From Epinephelus fuscoguttatus (Eukaryota; Chordata; Actinopteri; Perciformes; Serranidae): 64,000 bases of DNA. Shown here piece after piece: positions 47,401-60,800 of this stretch. The position numbers and the translations under genes are program-made. Location of the stretch: positions 20,305,707 through 20,369,706 of the forward strand of contig NC_064770.1 in assembly GCF_011397635.1 (NCBI RefSeq), given 5' to 3'. Under the pieces are notes generated by a model. That model did no database searches. It saw only the letters and a list, made by a program, of their open reading frames with translations, and had not been told where the DNA came from. How positions within the stretch are numbered: position 1 is the first letter of the stretch; the number at the start of each line of letters is the position of its first letter.

Positions 47401-50400
47401 GGAGAGAGACAGAGAAAGAGAGAGAGAGAGAGGGGAACTGGCTGATGAAAGTCCCATTGTGTGACGTTTATCTGGAAAAATGAGTGGGAGACATGGAGGC
47501 AATAGCTTATCATAAACGAAGCACTGGGTTCATTTTCAGTGATGGAATGAAAAAGCGTATTTGCTCCCCGCGTGTAATGACTGTAATTGTGGATCCAAAT
47601 TAATAGTCAGCAGCTCATTCACTATGGTGTTGATTTAGTCCCCTATACATTGCATATGGATGGCTGCCTTGTTGTGTGTGAGTCGGTGCCAGACTTGGCA
47701 CACAGTTGCCTGTGACCTTCAGCGGATCAGCAACAATGTCTCCTTGTTTTCCCTGCAGTCTGTCCATCAGCGCCTTACACTAGTCCCCCCTGAACCCCCC
47801 CATCCAGAGCAGGTGTGTGCATTGTAACAGATATAATAGATGTCCAAGAATTTGGAACGTGCATAAAAATTTTAGGGGAATTCGTACAATTATTAAGCGT
47901 CTTTTCTTTTAACCCTTGCTTGTAGCTTGGCTCCATTTTAGTTCCAGCTGGTTGACAGAAGCAACTGCCTGACGTCCTCACACACTCATTGTCAGGTACT
48001 TTTGAGGAATATGTGGGTGAAATGTACACATGCATGGGCAACTTTCTTGCTCGTACTTGGCTACTTTCCATCTCACCCTCATGCAGTATCTCTGCCTTGT
48101 CCAAATATTTTTTTGATTTATCCTCTGCTTTGATTACATCACCCTGCACACACACACACTGACAGGCACTGACTGCATCGGCATAAGCTAAAAGTCACCC
48201 TGTGCAGCAGTGTTCCTCTTGTTTCCATAAAAGAAAATGGTCAAATGGGCGTAAATACAAGATGTGTTTTGGGGGCGATGTCTGATTTTTCTCATAATGA
48301 ATCTATTCTGTTAAGGGGGGAAAAAATAAATGCATGTAGATGCCTATCAATTCAAATGAGAAGACAAATCTAATTTTGAAACATGACCCATCCCCCGCCC
48401 TGATTCATCTGGGCTAAACTGCCTTCCAGGCAAAAGTTTATTCAACATTTGCATGTTTAATGTTTTTGAAGGATATTTTGCTTGAAAATTATTCTAAAGT
48501 GATCACTACGATGCTCAGTGTCAGGCCTCAGCATAACACTAGATATAATCCTAATCCAAATATTCAGGTATAGCTATATAAAACTACTAAGAATATGGGT
48601 TCAGTCATGAGTCATATTCAAGTTCAGTGCCTGAAACTTCTCGTAATGAACGAGCTCTCACCCCACTGCCGCTCATTATCGATGCAATAAAACAGGAGGT
48701 ATGCCTTCAGTTTCGAGATTCCCTGGTCTCAATCTGTTATGGAAATGAGGGGATTTAGACACAATAAACTCAAGTGCATCTTGTGGATTTTTCTTGTGGG
48801 TTTATTTTTGTTTTGAAAACCTCAAGAAATTCTCTGGAACTCCATCCTGTTATGGACCAGATGTTCAGCACGCGGCTTTAGAATAATTTTGTGGCAAGGC
48901 TTCCCTCCACACTTTAAATTCCCATCAGGATGTTTTTTTAATATGAACTGGTGCAATGCATCTTTTTTACCAGCAAGATGGGCAGAATAATAAAGATTTG
49001 GATGGAAAACACTGACGACATCAGAAACAGGAACATATTTCTCAAGATCTAAATGAGCTGTGGTAGAGATGTGGTCTTTAATTGTATATTAATTCAGTTT
49101 AAGAGCATATTTATTTTAAATAAAAGTTACAAAGTGATTAAATATCCTGACAATGATTGACATGTATGAAAACCATCCTCAGCATCCTATACACACAGTC
49201 ATTGTCTTCTACACACCAGCTCGACATTATGGTTCCTTGCCAAACAGAGCAGTATAAGGCCAGTGTTCCCTGGTCAATAGTGCTGAGTCCAGACAGAATA
49301 GAGGGTAGTCTGGCTGTGCGGAGCCCGCAAGCTCCCTTGTAAGCCCCATAAAGGCAGCTTCAGCCCTGTGAAAAACAGGTCACCAGGGTGGATATTCACT
49401 TAAACCTTGGGTTTAATACCTCACTCTGTGGGGTGGAGGCCACTGGGACTACATCTAGGTCTACAAACCCTGCCTTTGCAGGCAGAGAGAGAGAGACCCC
49501 ACCGCCACAGTTATGGAATTTCCCTCTGCCGACCAGGTAGCTGTATGAGAGTCCAACACTGACAGCCTGACGGAGTATCCTCTCAAGTTACGGCGCATTC
49601 GTGTGAGTGAACTTCTGAATCTCACTGCTCTAAATCCAAAGATAGAAAACTGCATCTTCTCCCCCTTCATACCGCTCCACCTCCACCCCCAGCCACTGTT
49701 TCTCTCCCTGTCTCTCTATCCGTTGCCTCGTTCATCACTGTCTGCTTTGTAATAATATTTCTCTATTCCAAACCTCATTTCCTTCTCGTTGAGATTGATG
49801 GCAGCGATGACACCAAACAGTTTATCTCCCCGTTTATCCCTTGTTTTCTCTTAATCGCCTCCCCTCCCTCAGCGCCTCTTTGTGTCTCGGGACGGGGGAC
49901 GGGAGGAGGCGGCGGGGAGGCTGATTGGGTACAGTGCTAATTACCCAGCATTCTGTGGCTGTCCTTCGATGACAGGCCTGACACCAGGCTGCAGGGAAAT
50001 ACTATTAGGGAGAATTATGCAATGATACGTCAGAGGGACAACAAGCATTTATGCCCATCAGCTATAGCACCTCGAGTCTTGTTGATACGTCAATGCTATA
50101 TCTATGATTTACTTTAATATATTAAGTCCAAATATGGGAATCATCGCTGTTTTAAAAGGTCTGTTCAACAACTTATTGTAGTGGTATCAAACCACGCCGA
50201 TAGGTTTGGTTTTTCTTGTTCAGAATTTGAGACATTTGCCTCCAAAATTAGACAGGAAGTGAATGAAAATTTGTTTGTGGTGCTTACAGCATTGAAGTAA
50301 CATTTAAAAGTACATGCAATTATGTTTAAATATCATGGTTGTATTAGGGTGGAGGTAGAAATTCTCAAAACCAGGGGTAAGGGAAAACAAAATCTGCATT

Positions 50401-51855
50401 GTGCGAAATCATTAGAGGAAACTGAGAAAATATTTGTTTTTTTTCCTGCAAGTGAAAGTAAAGTTTGTGGTTCCACGTTGGTTTAGGTGAATCACGGCTG
50501 CACTGACTGACAGGACTGTACTGTATATATAAATCCCAGTGAGAGGCTACACATAATACATGCATGTGGTTCTGAAACGTTCAAACACTTCTCCCTTATC
50601 CAGGAGCCTTACACAGGCTAAACCTGCAGCTCAACAGATGACGGTTGGAGATGTGCCAGAGGAACAGAAAGTGAGGATGGGGGAGTTTTTGTGTTTTGAT
50701 GTAGTTGAGGAACCGTCAGATTTTATGGTATAAATTAAAGAACATCAGGGAGAAATCTCGATGATGGGGAAATGGCTCGGAATGGGATAAAGGAGGCAAA
50801 GACGAGGTGGCTGGGATTTTTGGGAAGGGACGCGGCCGCTGATTTTTGTCTGGGTGCATGTGTACGCGCGTGAGGAGGGGGGGTGATATTGCCACTGTTT
50901 TTGCATAATGTGAGATGAGACCCCATCATCTTTCCTCCCCCACAACAATTTTATAACAGACAGCTAATAAATGTTTCATGGCAGAACAAGCTGCTCGCCT
51001 TGGCTTTATTAAATCTGAGATAATAAAAGCAGAGAGGGAGAGGAGAAAAGAGAGAGAGAATAGGGGGTCGCACCAGAGAGGGAGAGATAGGGAGATCGGT
51101 GTAGACTTTTTCTCAAATCGACCGGCTGCATCTCCTGTTTCTGGGGCAACGGGTCCCGCTGTCCCCCGCCGCCCCCCTCCCCGCTGCTTCCCACTCCGCC
51201 AGAGACAGACAGGAAATGAGAAACGGGCAGACAGGATATTGCGTTCTGGTGGCCTGGGGATTAACTGTTTTATCTAAACTAACACACACACACACACACA
51301 CGCCCACTCACTAGCGCGCACAAACACACATCCTCACACATAGCGTTCATTCTTGGTAGCATCAGGTGTAGATGGCACACACACACCCAGAGACACATAT
51401 CATGCAGACCATGCACGTCATGCAGGTTTTTTGTTGTTACTTCACACAGGTACATTACATTAGGTGTTGAATATTACAGGCGTCAGTGGTGCTCTCATGT
51501 AGAGCTAGTCTTATTACCACTGTGAACAATTTACAGTGAGAGTCATGACATGTAACAGTATAACTGTGAGATTGGCGGAGAGTTTGTGCCCAGATGCCTC
51601 TAAAGATGTATTCCATACAATGCACTGCAGGCCCCTCATTGCCACAACTATTACAGAGCTTTTACACAGTGTGGAGAGCGTTTGTTGAGCAAGAGGACTG
51701 CTTATGATGTTACTTTATCCATGCATGGATGGATACGGTCCACAAATGACAGCATCTGTCAGTGTTTTATTGATGTTTGTACCCAGGCACCTTATCTGTG
51801 TTTACACAAACTGTGCATATTTGTGTTTACGTGTGCATGTGACCGTATGGATGCC

Positions 51856-51890
<35 letters not shown>

Positions 51891-54800
51891 ATGTGCAAGT
51901 GTGTGACTGTACCGTAGTATATATATATATTTATATATGTGTGTATTTTTTGTGAGTGAGTGAATGTGAGTGTGAGTGAGCGGCGGCGGCGGCAGGGGTA
52001 GCGAGTATCGTGGGGAATGCTGGGAGATTTTAATAACACAGAAGCAGTGCAGGGAGATTTAATAAAAGGAGATGATGTGATTACTGAACCCTGGCTCTGA
52101 GCCATTTTGCTTCACAGAGCAATATCCGCCGAAAGTGCGCACACACACATCCACACGCACACACACGCACGCACGCACATCCTCACGCACACATCTAAGA
52201 AATGGATACTAAACAGAATACAACTTAAAAGTAAGATTGTTGCATATCATTTGTTCTTTTTGCATCCATCTCACGGATCCTTGAATGCACCTTCGTTTTC
52301 AGGGGAATGCGCAAACAGCCATTTGTGTGACACACATGGTCATTCTGAGCGCATCACGTTTGCGGGAATCACAAGCTAGTACATGAATACCTTGTTTAGA
52401 AACAGAAATGCATCTTAAACTACAGGTTAGGAATCAAAATGAGTGACAGCGACAGATCTTTGGTGAGCTTCCCAGTGAAGCCCTAATCTGTCAAAGTTAG
52501 GTTCTTCTGGGCTCGCACACACACAGCTGATCCAAACCTAGTGCAATATGAGGCACTCCAAACCTGGAGTTAGTATAAGCAAACCGGTACCTGTATAAAT
52601 ATTCATCAATTATGAAAGCAAGAACAACAACTGTAATCGCTCTAAGACACATACATATTTATGGAATGATTGTGCTGCGGTCCACACAATGTCGTGCTTG
52701 TCAGAGCTCAAAGGCAAAACAATGCCACATGACACAGCTTAGGGAGATGATGAAGATTCTGTTATTCTGTTTGTATGCCTAGGATCTACAATAAAGCGAG
52801 AAGGAAAGGGCTGATTATAACCAACCAATACTCACAGCACATCACCTTTTTCTGCCTCTCTGCGTTTGATCTCATAATCAGTGAGCTTGTAATTAGTTGT
52901 GCCCCCCTAACCCCTCAGAAATCCGTGGCACTGAACATAAAGGTGCCTGCAGCCAAAGTTCCTGAGGTTTTTGTACATCGCAAGCTCATAAGCAGACAGT
53001 GTTCTGTCTGCACTTACACTTCTCTTCTTTGTAATTCTGTGCATATCATGAATATTACACACATCTCTTCATTAAAGGAAAGCCCCTCTAAATCCAAAGC
53101 AAAGTCCTCCTCCAAATATCTTTTCTGATAGATTTGTTCACAGCTGGTCTTAACTCTACACCTCAGCTGTTTAAATTCTAACTTTCATTTCCACTTTTTT
53201 GATAGTGGAAATTGAAATGCAAGAAAATAAAACCCTCACTATATTATAGTCAGTGTTGTGCAAATATTTATTTTTTTTCCACTGATTCCTGATGCGAGCA
53301 AAGATAGTCCTGCAATATTAGTAATATTCAAACTTTAAAAATCTGGTTTTTATTGTGGTCCCTTAACCAAAACTCACAACCCTGTCTCCTGGAAATTATG
53401 TTTATATACAACTAATTTGAAACAGCAAATAAATTTGGAGGGAAATGTAATGCTTAGCAAATTGTGTTTTCTATTAGCATAATTAGGAGTTGTTGTTAAT
53501 TAATATACCTGGCAAGTCGTCAAATGTTGATAATGAACATATCAGCAACATCACTGACAATGTAATTCAGTTGTTTTTTGCTAAAACAGGCAATCTTGCA
53601 ATACAGTATTCGTTTGTGGTTACTACAGCATTATTATTTTTTATTAACATTTACCAAAATGACAATATCTCCCTAACCATAATCAAAGTGCATTTGTTGC
53701 CTAAACCTTGCGTAAGATTTTGAATGCAATCCTCAAGTTATGATGTCAAGGTCCTGCACTTTGTACACCCACCATCCTCCAGCCACCCCCTTCCAAAGCT
53801 AACGCAGTACATGAATGTAGTGCGTCATCACCTGAACACTGTCTCTGAACATAACCCAGGCAGCAATTATGTTGCCACAACAAAATTAAGAAAGTAGTTC
53901 AGTAACATACATGTGTAATTTATAGGGGACATTAGAAAACTGGATTGTCTGAAACTCTTTTTTGTTGGTGGTGTAATGATACATTAATCCGGATCAATAT
54001 ACTGATTCAACGATCAGTAATCTAGTATCACTGATGCAATGGTACACTCTAAACAATCCACTGGTTCAACTCAAACAAATGAACCTAACAATTTGCATGC
54101 ATCTTTTTAAGTAGTTCCAATTCTGGCATTATTGAGTCAGTCCTTCAAGTCTTTTATTATATATGAAACTCAATTAGTTTAGTACAACCAACATGATTTG
54201 CCTTGGGTTAGGTTAGGGTTAGGGGGTTAGACCTTGAAAACCTTAATATCTATCCAAAAGCTGTGTTGATATTTAGTGGTCAAACTATTTTATGTAAGAT
54301 ATTCCAACCTATTTATTTTAATTTCATTCCACTTAAAAATGTCAAAAATGTTTTGGATTTTGACCAGTTCTTAAAATAAGCTGTTAATTGACTAAAACAG
54401 GTCAATGAAGCAAATGTAATTTTTCATTATTTTTCATGCTGAAGAGCTTCTTTATTTTAAGCATTATCCACTAACCCCATGAATCATTTTTAGAGTGATA
54501 ATCAGCCAAGAAAAAGACAATCAGGATTTTACTGATTTGTCTCAGGCCCTATTGAATCGACTCAAAAATCATATGGCAGAGTTTGTGATATCAGCAAATT
54601 TATGATTTGATTTGATTTCACTTTATTATCAGAAAAAATATCTGACATTTGTCTTGCATTTGAGGATGTTTGCTAAATACACATAAATACAAAAATACAT
54701 AACATTTAACCACACAACAAAACCATACTATAAATGCTACGAATAAAATCCGACATTACAACATTGTATCTTTGTCCAAAGAATAGATATAATACTGATG

Positions 54801-57800
54801 AACCTTGTGAACCTTGGACCTTGTGTGAAGAAAAAGATATAGCAGAAACTGTAAAAGCAAAAGAGATGATCTATTTTAATAAAATAAAAAGAAGTGTTTT
54901 TTATGGACAATGTGCAAATAAAAAACCTATTCAGACACACCTAGATACAATTCCACCCAAAGCATGAAAACTGATTGTGTATAAAATGTGGTGAGGAGCC
55001 GAGATATACCTAATTCATGTGTCTGCTCTTTAAATATCAGGTCCATAGTGATTCACTGGAAGCTACACCCTGGTCAGGGCCAGTGTGAATGATACTTCTA
55101 TTAGAGGGATTAGACTGATCTACTTACAGACCCCCCTCTGTGGCAGTTGCCCCAAGTTGCCTTCATTTGCCATGTTGAGTAAATTCCTGCCGTGCTGTGT
55201 ACACCCCGATTAGGGAGTGTGGGACTTAACCACCAACATCATCGGTCTTATGTCAAGCAATCCTGTGACAATTCTACTCTGTTGTGTTTAGTTCACAGTG
55301 AAAGGAAGCATTTAAGGTGTTGGAGTGTGTGTTTGGACGGGGAGCGAGGGAGGTGGTTGCTCTCCTTTGTGGAATAATGTGCCAGATATTAGGATTAACC
55401 AGGTTGCTGCAGATATTTCACAGAAGAAGCATCTCTTTAAAATGTGACGCACTGTTTCTAGAAGGAAATAGCAACCTTTAGTTAAACACAAGGTCCTGTC
55501 ACAGTCGAGCTGTGCAGGGCTGGGACACTCGTGTTTGCGTTATGATGTTAAGTTAGCGACACTGTCATTTGGGGAATTTGGGGAGTGTTTGGCAGATGGA
55601 TTGAGAAAGATTAGCCGTGGCAGCTGCGTTTGGGACAGAATCACAGATTAGGAGCTCTAATGTGCAGACCTGGCTCCTTCTTTACACTCCAGATTTGGGC
55701 AGCAACACCTTCCTATCACTCAGTCAGGGAGCGTCAACACTTCTGCCTTCGTCCCCCCCCGTTCCCTCCCCGCTCATCCTCCCTTCCCTCTTGTCCAGGT
55801 TTTGTGCTTGGTGCTATTTCTGCATCAGCTGACCTTTCTCTTTCCTACACCTACAGTCTGAGTCCTTGGTAACTCTTCCTGTTGAAGACATATTCTGGTG
55901 ATCGAGCATAATATTTGCTGGTTACAGGTTGCACTGGCAGCATGATGATGGTTGATGGTATGGTGAACGTGTGTAACTAGTCAATGTCAGACTAGGTATA
56001 CTGATACTCAGTGGATGCGTGCAAATGTCTGTGTGCATGCCTGTGCGTGTGTGCGCATGCATGTGTGTATGTGTGTGAGTGCCTATGTTTGTGTGTGTAA
56101 GTGTGTTTTAGTGTGCATAAGTGAGAGGAGAGAGATTAACCCCATGCTATCCCCAATCCCTGGTTATGAGTTTACAGCGTCTGTCTGGCCATCGCACTGT
56201 TTAAACAACAATCTAATTAATCCTGTCTTTATTAGTTTCAGTGAACTGGGGAGGCAGGCTGGGAGGGCGTGAGGGAGAACTGGGAATGCTGGCAGAAAAT
56301 ACTGGGGAGGGAGGGGGGAGGAAACCAAGTGCGAGAGCAGGGATTTGAGAGGAATTTAATGGCAGAGACTTAGGCCCTGTGAATGGAGATAGGGATGCGG
56401 AGAGATGGTGAGGCAGGAGAGAAATTGCAGGGTTATAACATCTCACAGGAGGAGAGATGGAGGGACAAAGGGAGGAAAGTGGTCATGGGGAAAAAGCAAT
56501 GGACCTGAGAAAGACTCTGTATTAAGCTTTATTCATAGGGTAAATAAGTACTTTAAGATTGTGGGTGGGATATGGATAGACTGGAGTTTACACCGTCAAA
56601 CAGATCTCCACGTTTAAGGATTTCAAAGGAAAATACTCTCAACAGGCAGCTCTTATCACAAGCTAACTACTGCCACCTGCTGTATTTAGGGAGAAAGGAC
56701 AATCTTAAAAATGCAGACTACTGTTATTCCTCCGAGCAGATGTTTACCTTGTTGCTTTGTGAATTGGGTAATGTTTATACGACCTTTAATTAAGAGACTA
56801 TGCTAATCTCCCTTTTGAGCTGAGGGTAAATGTGTTAGAGCTCATTCTCCGTGCCTCCATGTTTAATTACCTCACCTTTCTTTTTCTGCACTCCTTGACT
56901 CCCATAATACCATGTTTTACAGTTTATGTAAGTATCCTTCCTGTGTGTGTCTTTCTGTGCATCTCTAGGCTGTTCGTAAGGAAGTGCAGCGCCTGCCTGC
57001 AGGTGATTGGACGTTCGGAGCTGATAATGCGCGTGCTGGGCCAGGTGTACCACCTTGGCTGCTTCACCTGCTGTGAGTGTGAACGCCGGCTGCAAAGAGG
57101 TGATGAGTTTGTGCTGAAAGAAGGCCAGCTGCTCTGCCGCATGGACTATGAGAAGGAGAGGGAAATGCTGGCTGCTATTAGCCCCACACCGACTGAATCA
57201 GGTAATGTTGGTTCGTTGCAGGGCTGCTTTGCTTGAACCAGATTTAAATCAAATTTCTCTTACCTTTACATGCATGCATACAACATATTTTTTTAGTAAC
57301 CTCAGTCATACTGGACCTCTGCAGTGGGCAGCTCCTAAAGGACAAATGGGGGTTTAAAGGGACAGTTCACCCCCAAATCCAGAATACGTATTTTTCCTCT
57401 CACGTGTAGCACTGTTTATCAATTAGATTGTTTTGGTGTAAGTTGATGAGTGTTGGAGTATCAGCCGTAGAGACAGGCAGACATCTCTACCGTCGATACC
57501 TCCAACACTCAGCAACTCACACCAAAACAATTTAGATTTAAAAAGCACTACTGGTACGAGGGAAAATATGTATTTCTGATTTTGGGGTGAACTGTCCCTT
57601 TAAGGGTCTTAAACTGTTCCCTTGTTCAAGTAGTAAATACATATAGAGTGAACTAGATATTCATGTGCATTACTGACATACAATGCCAGTTATGTGCACA
57701 CAACTTCTTGGATCATCAGCACATCGTTATGACAACAGATCTTGAAAAACTTGTACAAACTGTTTTAGACATGAAGCAGTATTAATACCTCCATCTTAAA

Positions 57801-60800
57801 ATAGTTTGCTATCTTACCCTTCATTTTCAGAAGATTTTATTTCTGTTTGAAAAGTGTAGCAGCAAAAGTGTATTGACTTCTGATCAGCGAGAATAGTCTT
57901 CAAAGGTGCTCACTGGAATTTGCAATGCAGTCTGGGAATTTTTCTTACAGTACATGCAGTGGAGCCTTCAGCACTACAGTGCAATTTGGCACTGCACACT
58001 GTAGAACCAGTTTTATTCTGCAGGGGCTCACTATCTACAGAATTAGGGACCGGTTTAAGAAACACTCAGGCTTTTGCTTGCAGTCACTTTAGCATTAAAA
58101 ATTTATTTTTCATTGAAGGAAGTGTGAAAATTCTCCTACCAGCTCTTCTGACTGTTTTCTTGTCTGCTTACCTTGCTCAGTGAAAAGTGAGGATGAGGAA
58201 GGTGGAGGAGGCTCTGGTGGAGGGAAAGGTGGCGATGAAGGCAAGGAGCACAAGCGCTCAAAACGGCCGCGCACCATCTTGACCACACAGCAACGCCGTG
58301 CTTTCAAGGCCTCCTTTGAAGTGTCGGCTAAGCCTTGTCGCAAGGTGGGTGGACCAGCTTGTTTTATCAATGGTCATGTGCGCATGAGAATACTCCCTTG
58401 CGATGAAAACTTTATTGTTAATGGGCATCTTTGTCAGTCTGGATAGCAATTAATCTGAAGCTGTGTTTAATGATGTAAAGTTTGTAATTTAAAAACAACT
58501 GAAAATTCTAATTTGTAGGTGAGAGAGACACTGGCTGCTGAGACTGGGCTGACAGTGCGTGTTGTGCAGGTGTGGTTCCAAAACCAAAGAGCCAAGGTTA
58601 GACTTTATACATTTCTGAGAACATAATATGTCTTACAGATTAACACACGGAGAAAATTTATACAGACAGTGTGTGTTTTTGTGCTTCAGATGAAAAAGAT
58701 AGCTCGCCGACAACAGCAACAGCAGCAGCAGCAGCAGGAACAAGAGCAGCTGGGGGGGACCAGGAGAGGACCAAGTAGAGGGGGCCGCCAGAGCAATGAC
58801 GACAGTGAGGGTAAGTGCTCCGAGTGCCAACGCAGGATCAAGAAGAATAAACAAAGATTAGAGGAATGGAAGAGTAAACTATGATATGGGATGACTAAAG
58901 GGATTCTCATCTCTACACAGATGGCTCTAGTACCCATGGCATGGATGGGATCCTGGGATATCCCTCTCTGCCACGTCAGCAGCTACTCGCTCTAGACCCC
59001 AACATCTACGGCGGAGAGCCTTTTCGACATGGGCTTACACCGCCACAGCTGAACAGCGAGCAGCTCCACTCCTATGGTAAGACAGGAGGTCAGAGCTGCA
59101 AATTTGAAAGAAACCAAAATGAAAATGTTGACAGCAGTGACACACCTAGGGATTTTTCATAGGGGTGGCCAGATGGGGACAGAAAGGAGCAGCATTATGT
59201 TACATTAGCTGAAAGGTATATGTTTTTACTGGTTTCCAGTTGTAAGAAGATGTGAGGATGTAAAAAAAAGAGGCTGAGATTAACCTAACCTGTTAGAACT
59301 CACCGGCCTGTCTGCGGGCCCTCCTGAAGTTTTACTTGATGATTATGATATGTAAATAGCTGCTGTATTTATGTTGTTTAAATGTTTTATTTGATTAATG
59401 CAGACCATTTCACCTCAACAGCAGCTTCAATAAATGCTTCTTTCAGACAAAAAAAACAAAAAAATAACCAGCCATTACTCACCTATGAAGCATCATTTTA
59501 ATCCACTGATCAATTTTATCCAGACAGAAACACAGCTTACACAGTTGTCATCAGCTGCCAGTGGTCCAGACAATCTAAATCCAGTGAAATATTTAGTCCA
59601 AACACATTATGACATGGTTCATATGGTCAAGAAATTAGTTAGAATATCTGTTTTCTAGGCCTGGAAATAGTTTGGAATTACGGGAATGTTTAGGAAAAGT
59701 TTTGATTGTACATTGGTTCAACTATTGTTTAAAATATGCTCATAATAATCCTAAAACATGTCTAACCTAACTTGAAATATGTTCCTGTATTGCTAATTTG
59801 AAATCTAGTGCTGCACTGCGCGACAGTTTAAACATCACTAGTATCATATGATACAGATTGGCATATGGAGCTAGGTGGTGGTGGGAATGTCTAAAATGCA
59901 AGTATTATTAGCAAGCACTAGTGCATGTTTGATTATGATTGGCTTAAGAAAGAGGCAGACCCTAGCCGCACTGGATGGAGGCCCTGCTCCAAAACTTTAG
60001 ATGTTTTGGTGCAGAGCAGAATAGTAGCCAAACTTAGCTGTGGGGAAACAAAGTGTACATATCTCTCCACATTTGAAAATGCATCCTATTTCAAATGGCT
60101 TGTTGTCAGAGAAGTGTGCAGGCTTTTTTAAACTGCTTAAAGTTATTAAAATGGGGTAAAATATTGTGGAAAATTTTTGGAAATTCATCAGTCAAAATGT
60201 GTGAGAACCCTGTTATTACATCCATAGATGAATTGCTGATGCATTGTTTCAAACATCCATATTTCTCCACATATTATCCATAATTCCACAGGGCCTAGCA
60301 ACTCCTGGCCTTTTCACTGACACCTCACTTGAGCCAATATGGAGCTTCCAATGCTGTTGCTAAGGCCTTGATAGCTCATGAGGGCCTGTATTGAGGGAAC
60401 GTGTGTCACTCTCATTTCCAGGGGTCTTGCCAATCAAAGAGCTAGCGATTGGCCCTATGGCTTATGGGTCTTGTAGTACAGGACACTTTGGAGCTCCAGA
60501 GGAAAAAGTCTAGACTGTTACAAATATACAGAAACGATAAACAAATGGCTCCTATGTTGTCTTAAGGGGGAAAAAAGTCTTCAGTTCTAGAGGTGCAGTA
60601 AGCTCCTACATAGACATTCCTGTCTGTGTTGATTAGTTTTTCACCTATTTTAACACTTTCAGTACAGTATTTCACCCTCCTTTTTTAAAACTTCTGGACA
60701 AAACCTCAGAATAACATGTAAAATATTTATTTTCTGTGATACTGTTATCTACTTTGAATTTGGACTTTGACACCATCCATGTACATGTACTAAAAATGGA

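Larger units (their letters stand above)
45646..56968 (+). other. Large LIM1-LIM2 intron of the LMX1-family gene
   Basis: 11.3 kb without any splice-supported coding frame. It has far fewer transposon copies than the introns of colgalt1 and gmip: one left end of a TTAA element (TTAA 46731-46734, then AGGGAGACG, to about 46960), two telomere-like stretches (47110-47127, 54205-54230) and microsatellites. Non-repetitive A/T-homeobox-motif-rich islands are listed separately as candidate enhancers. LMX1A and LMX1B also have very large introns at this place. Confidence 0.6.

Noticed and set aside
54734-54967. 77-aa plus-strand frame in the large LMX1-family intron
   Set aside because: A/T-rich chance frame; no domain, no splice signals, biased amino-acid content (K, I, N).
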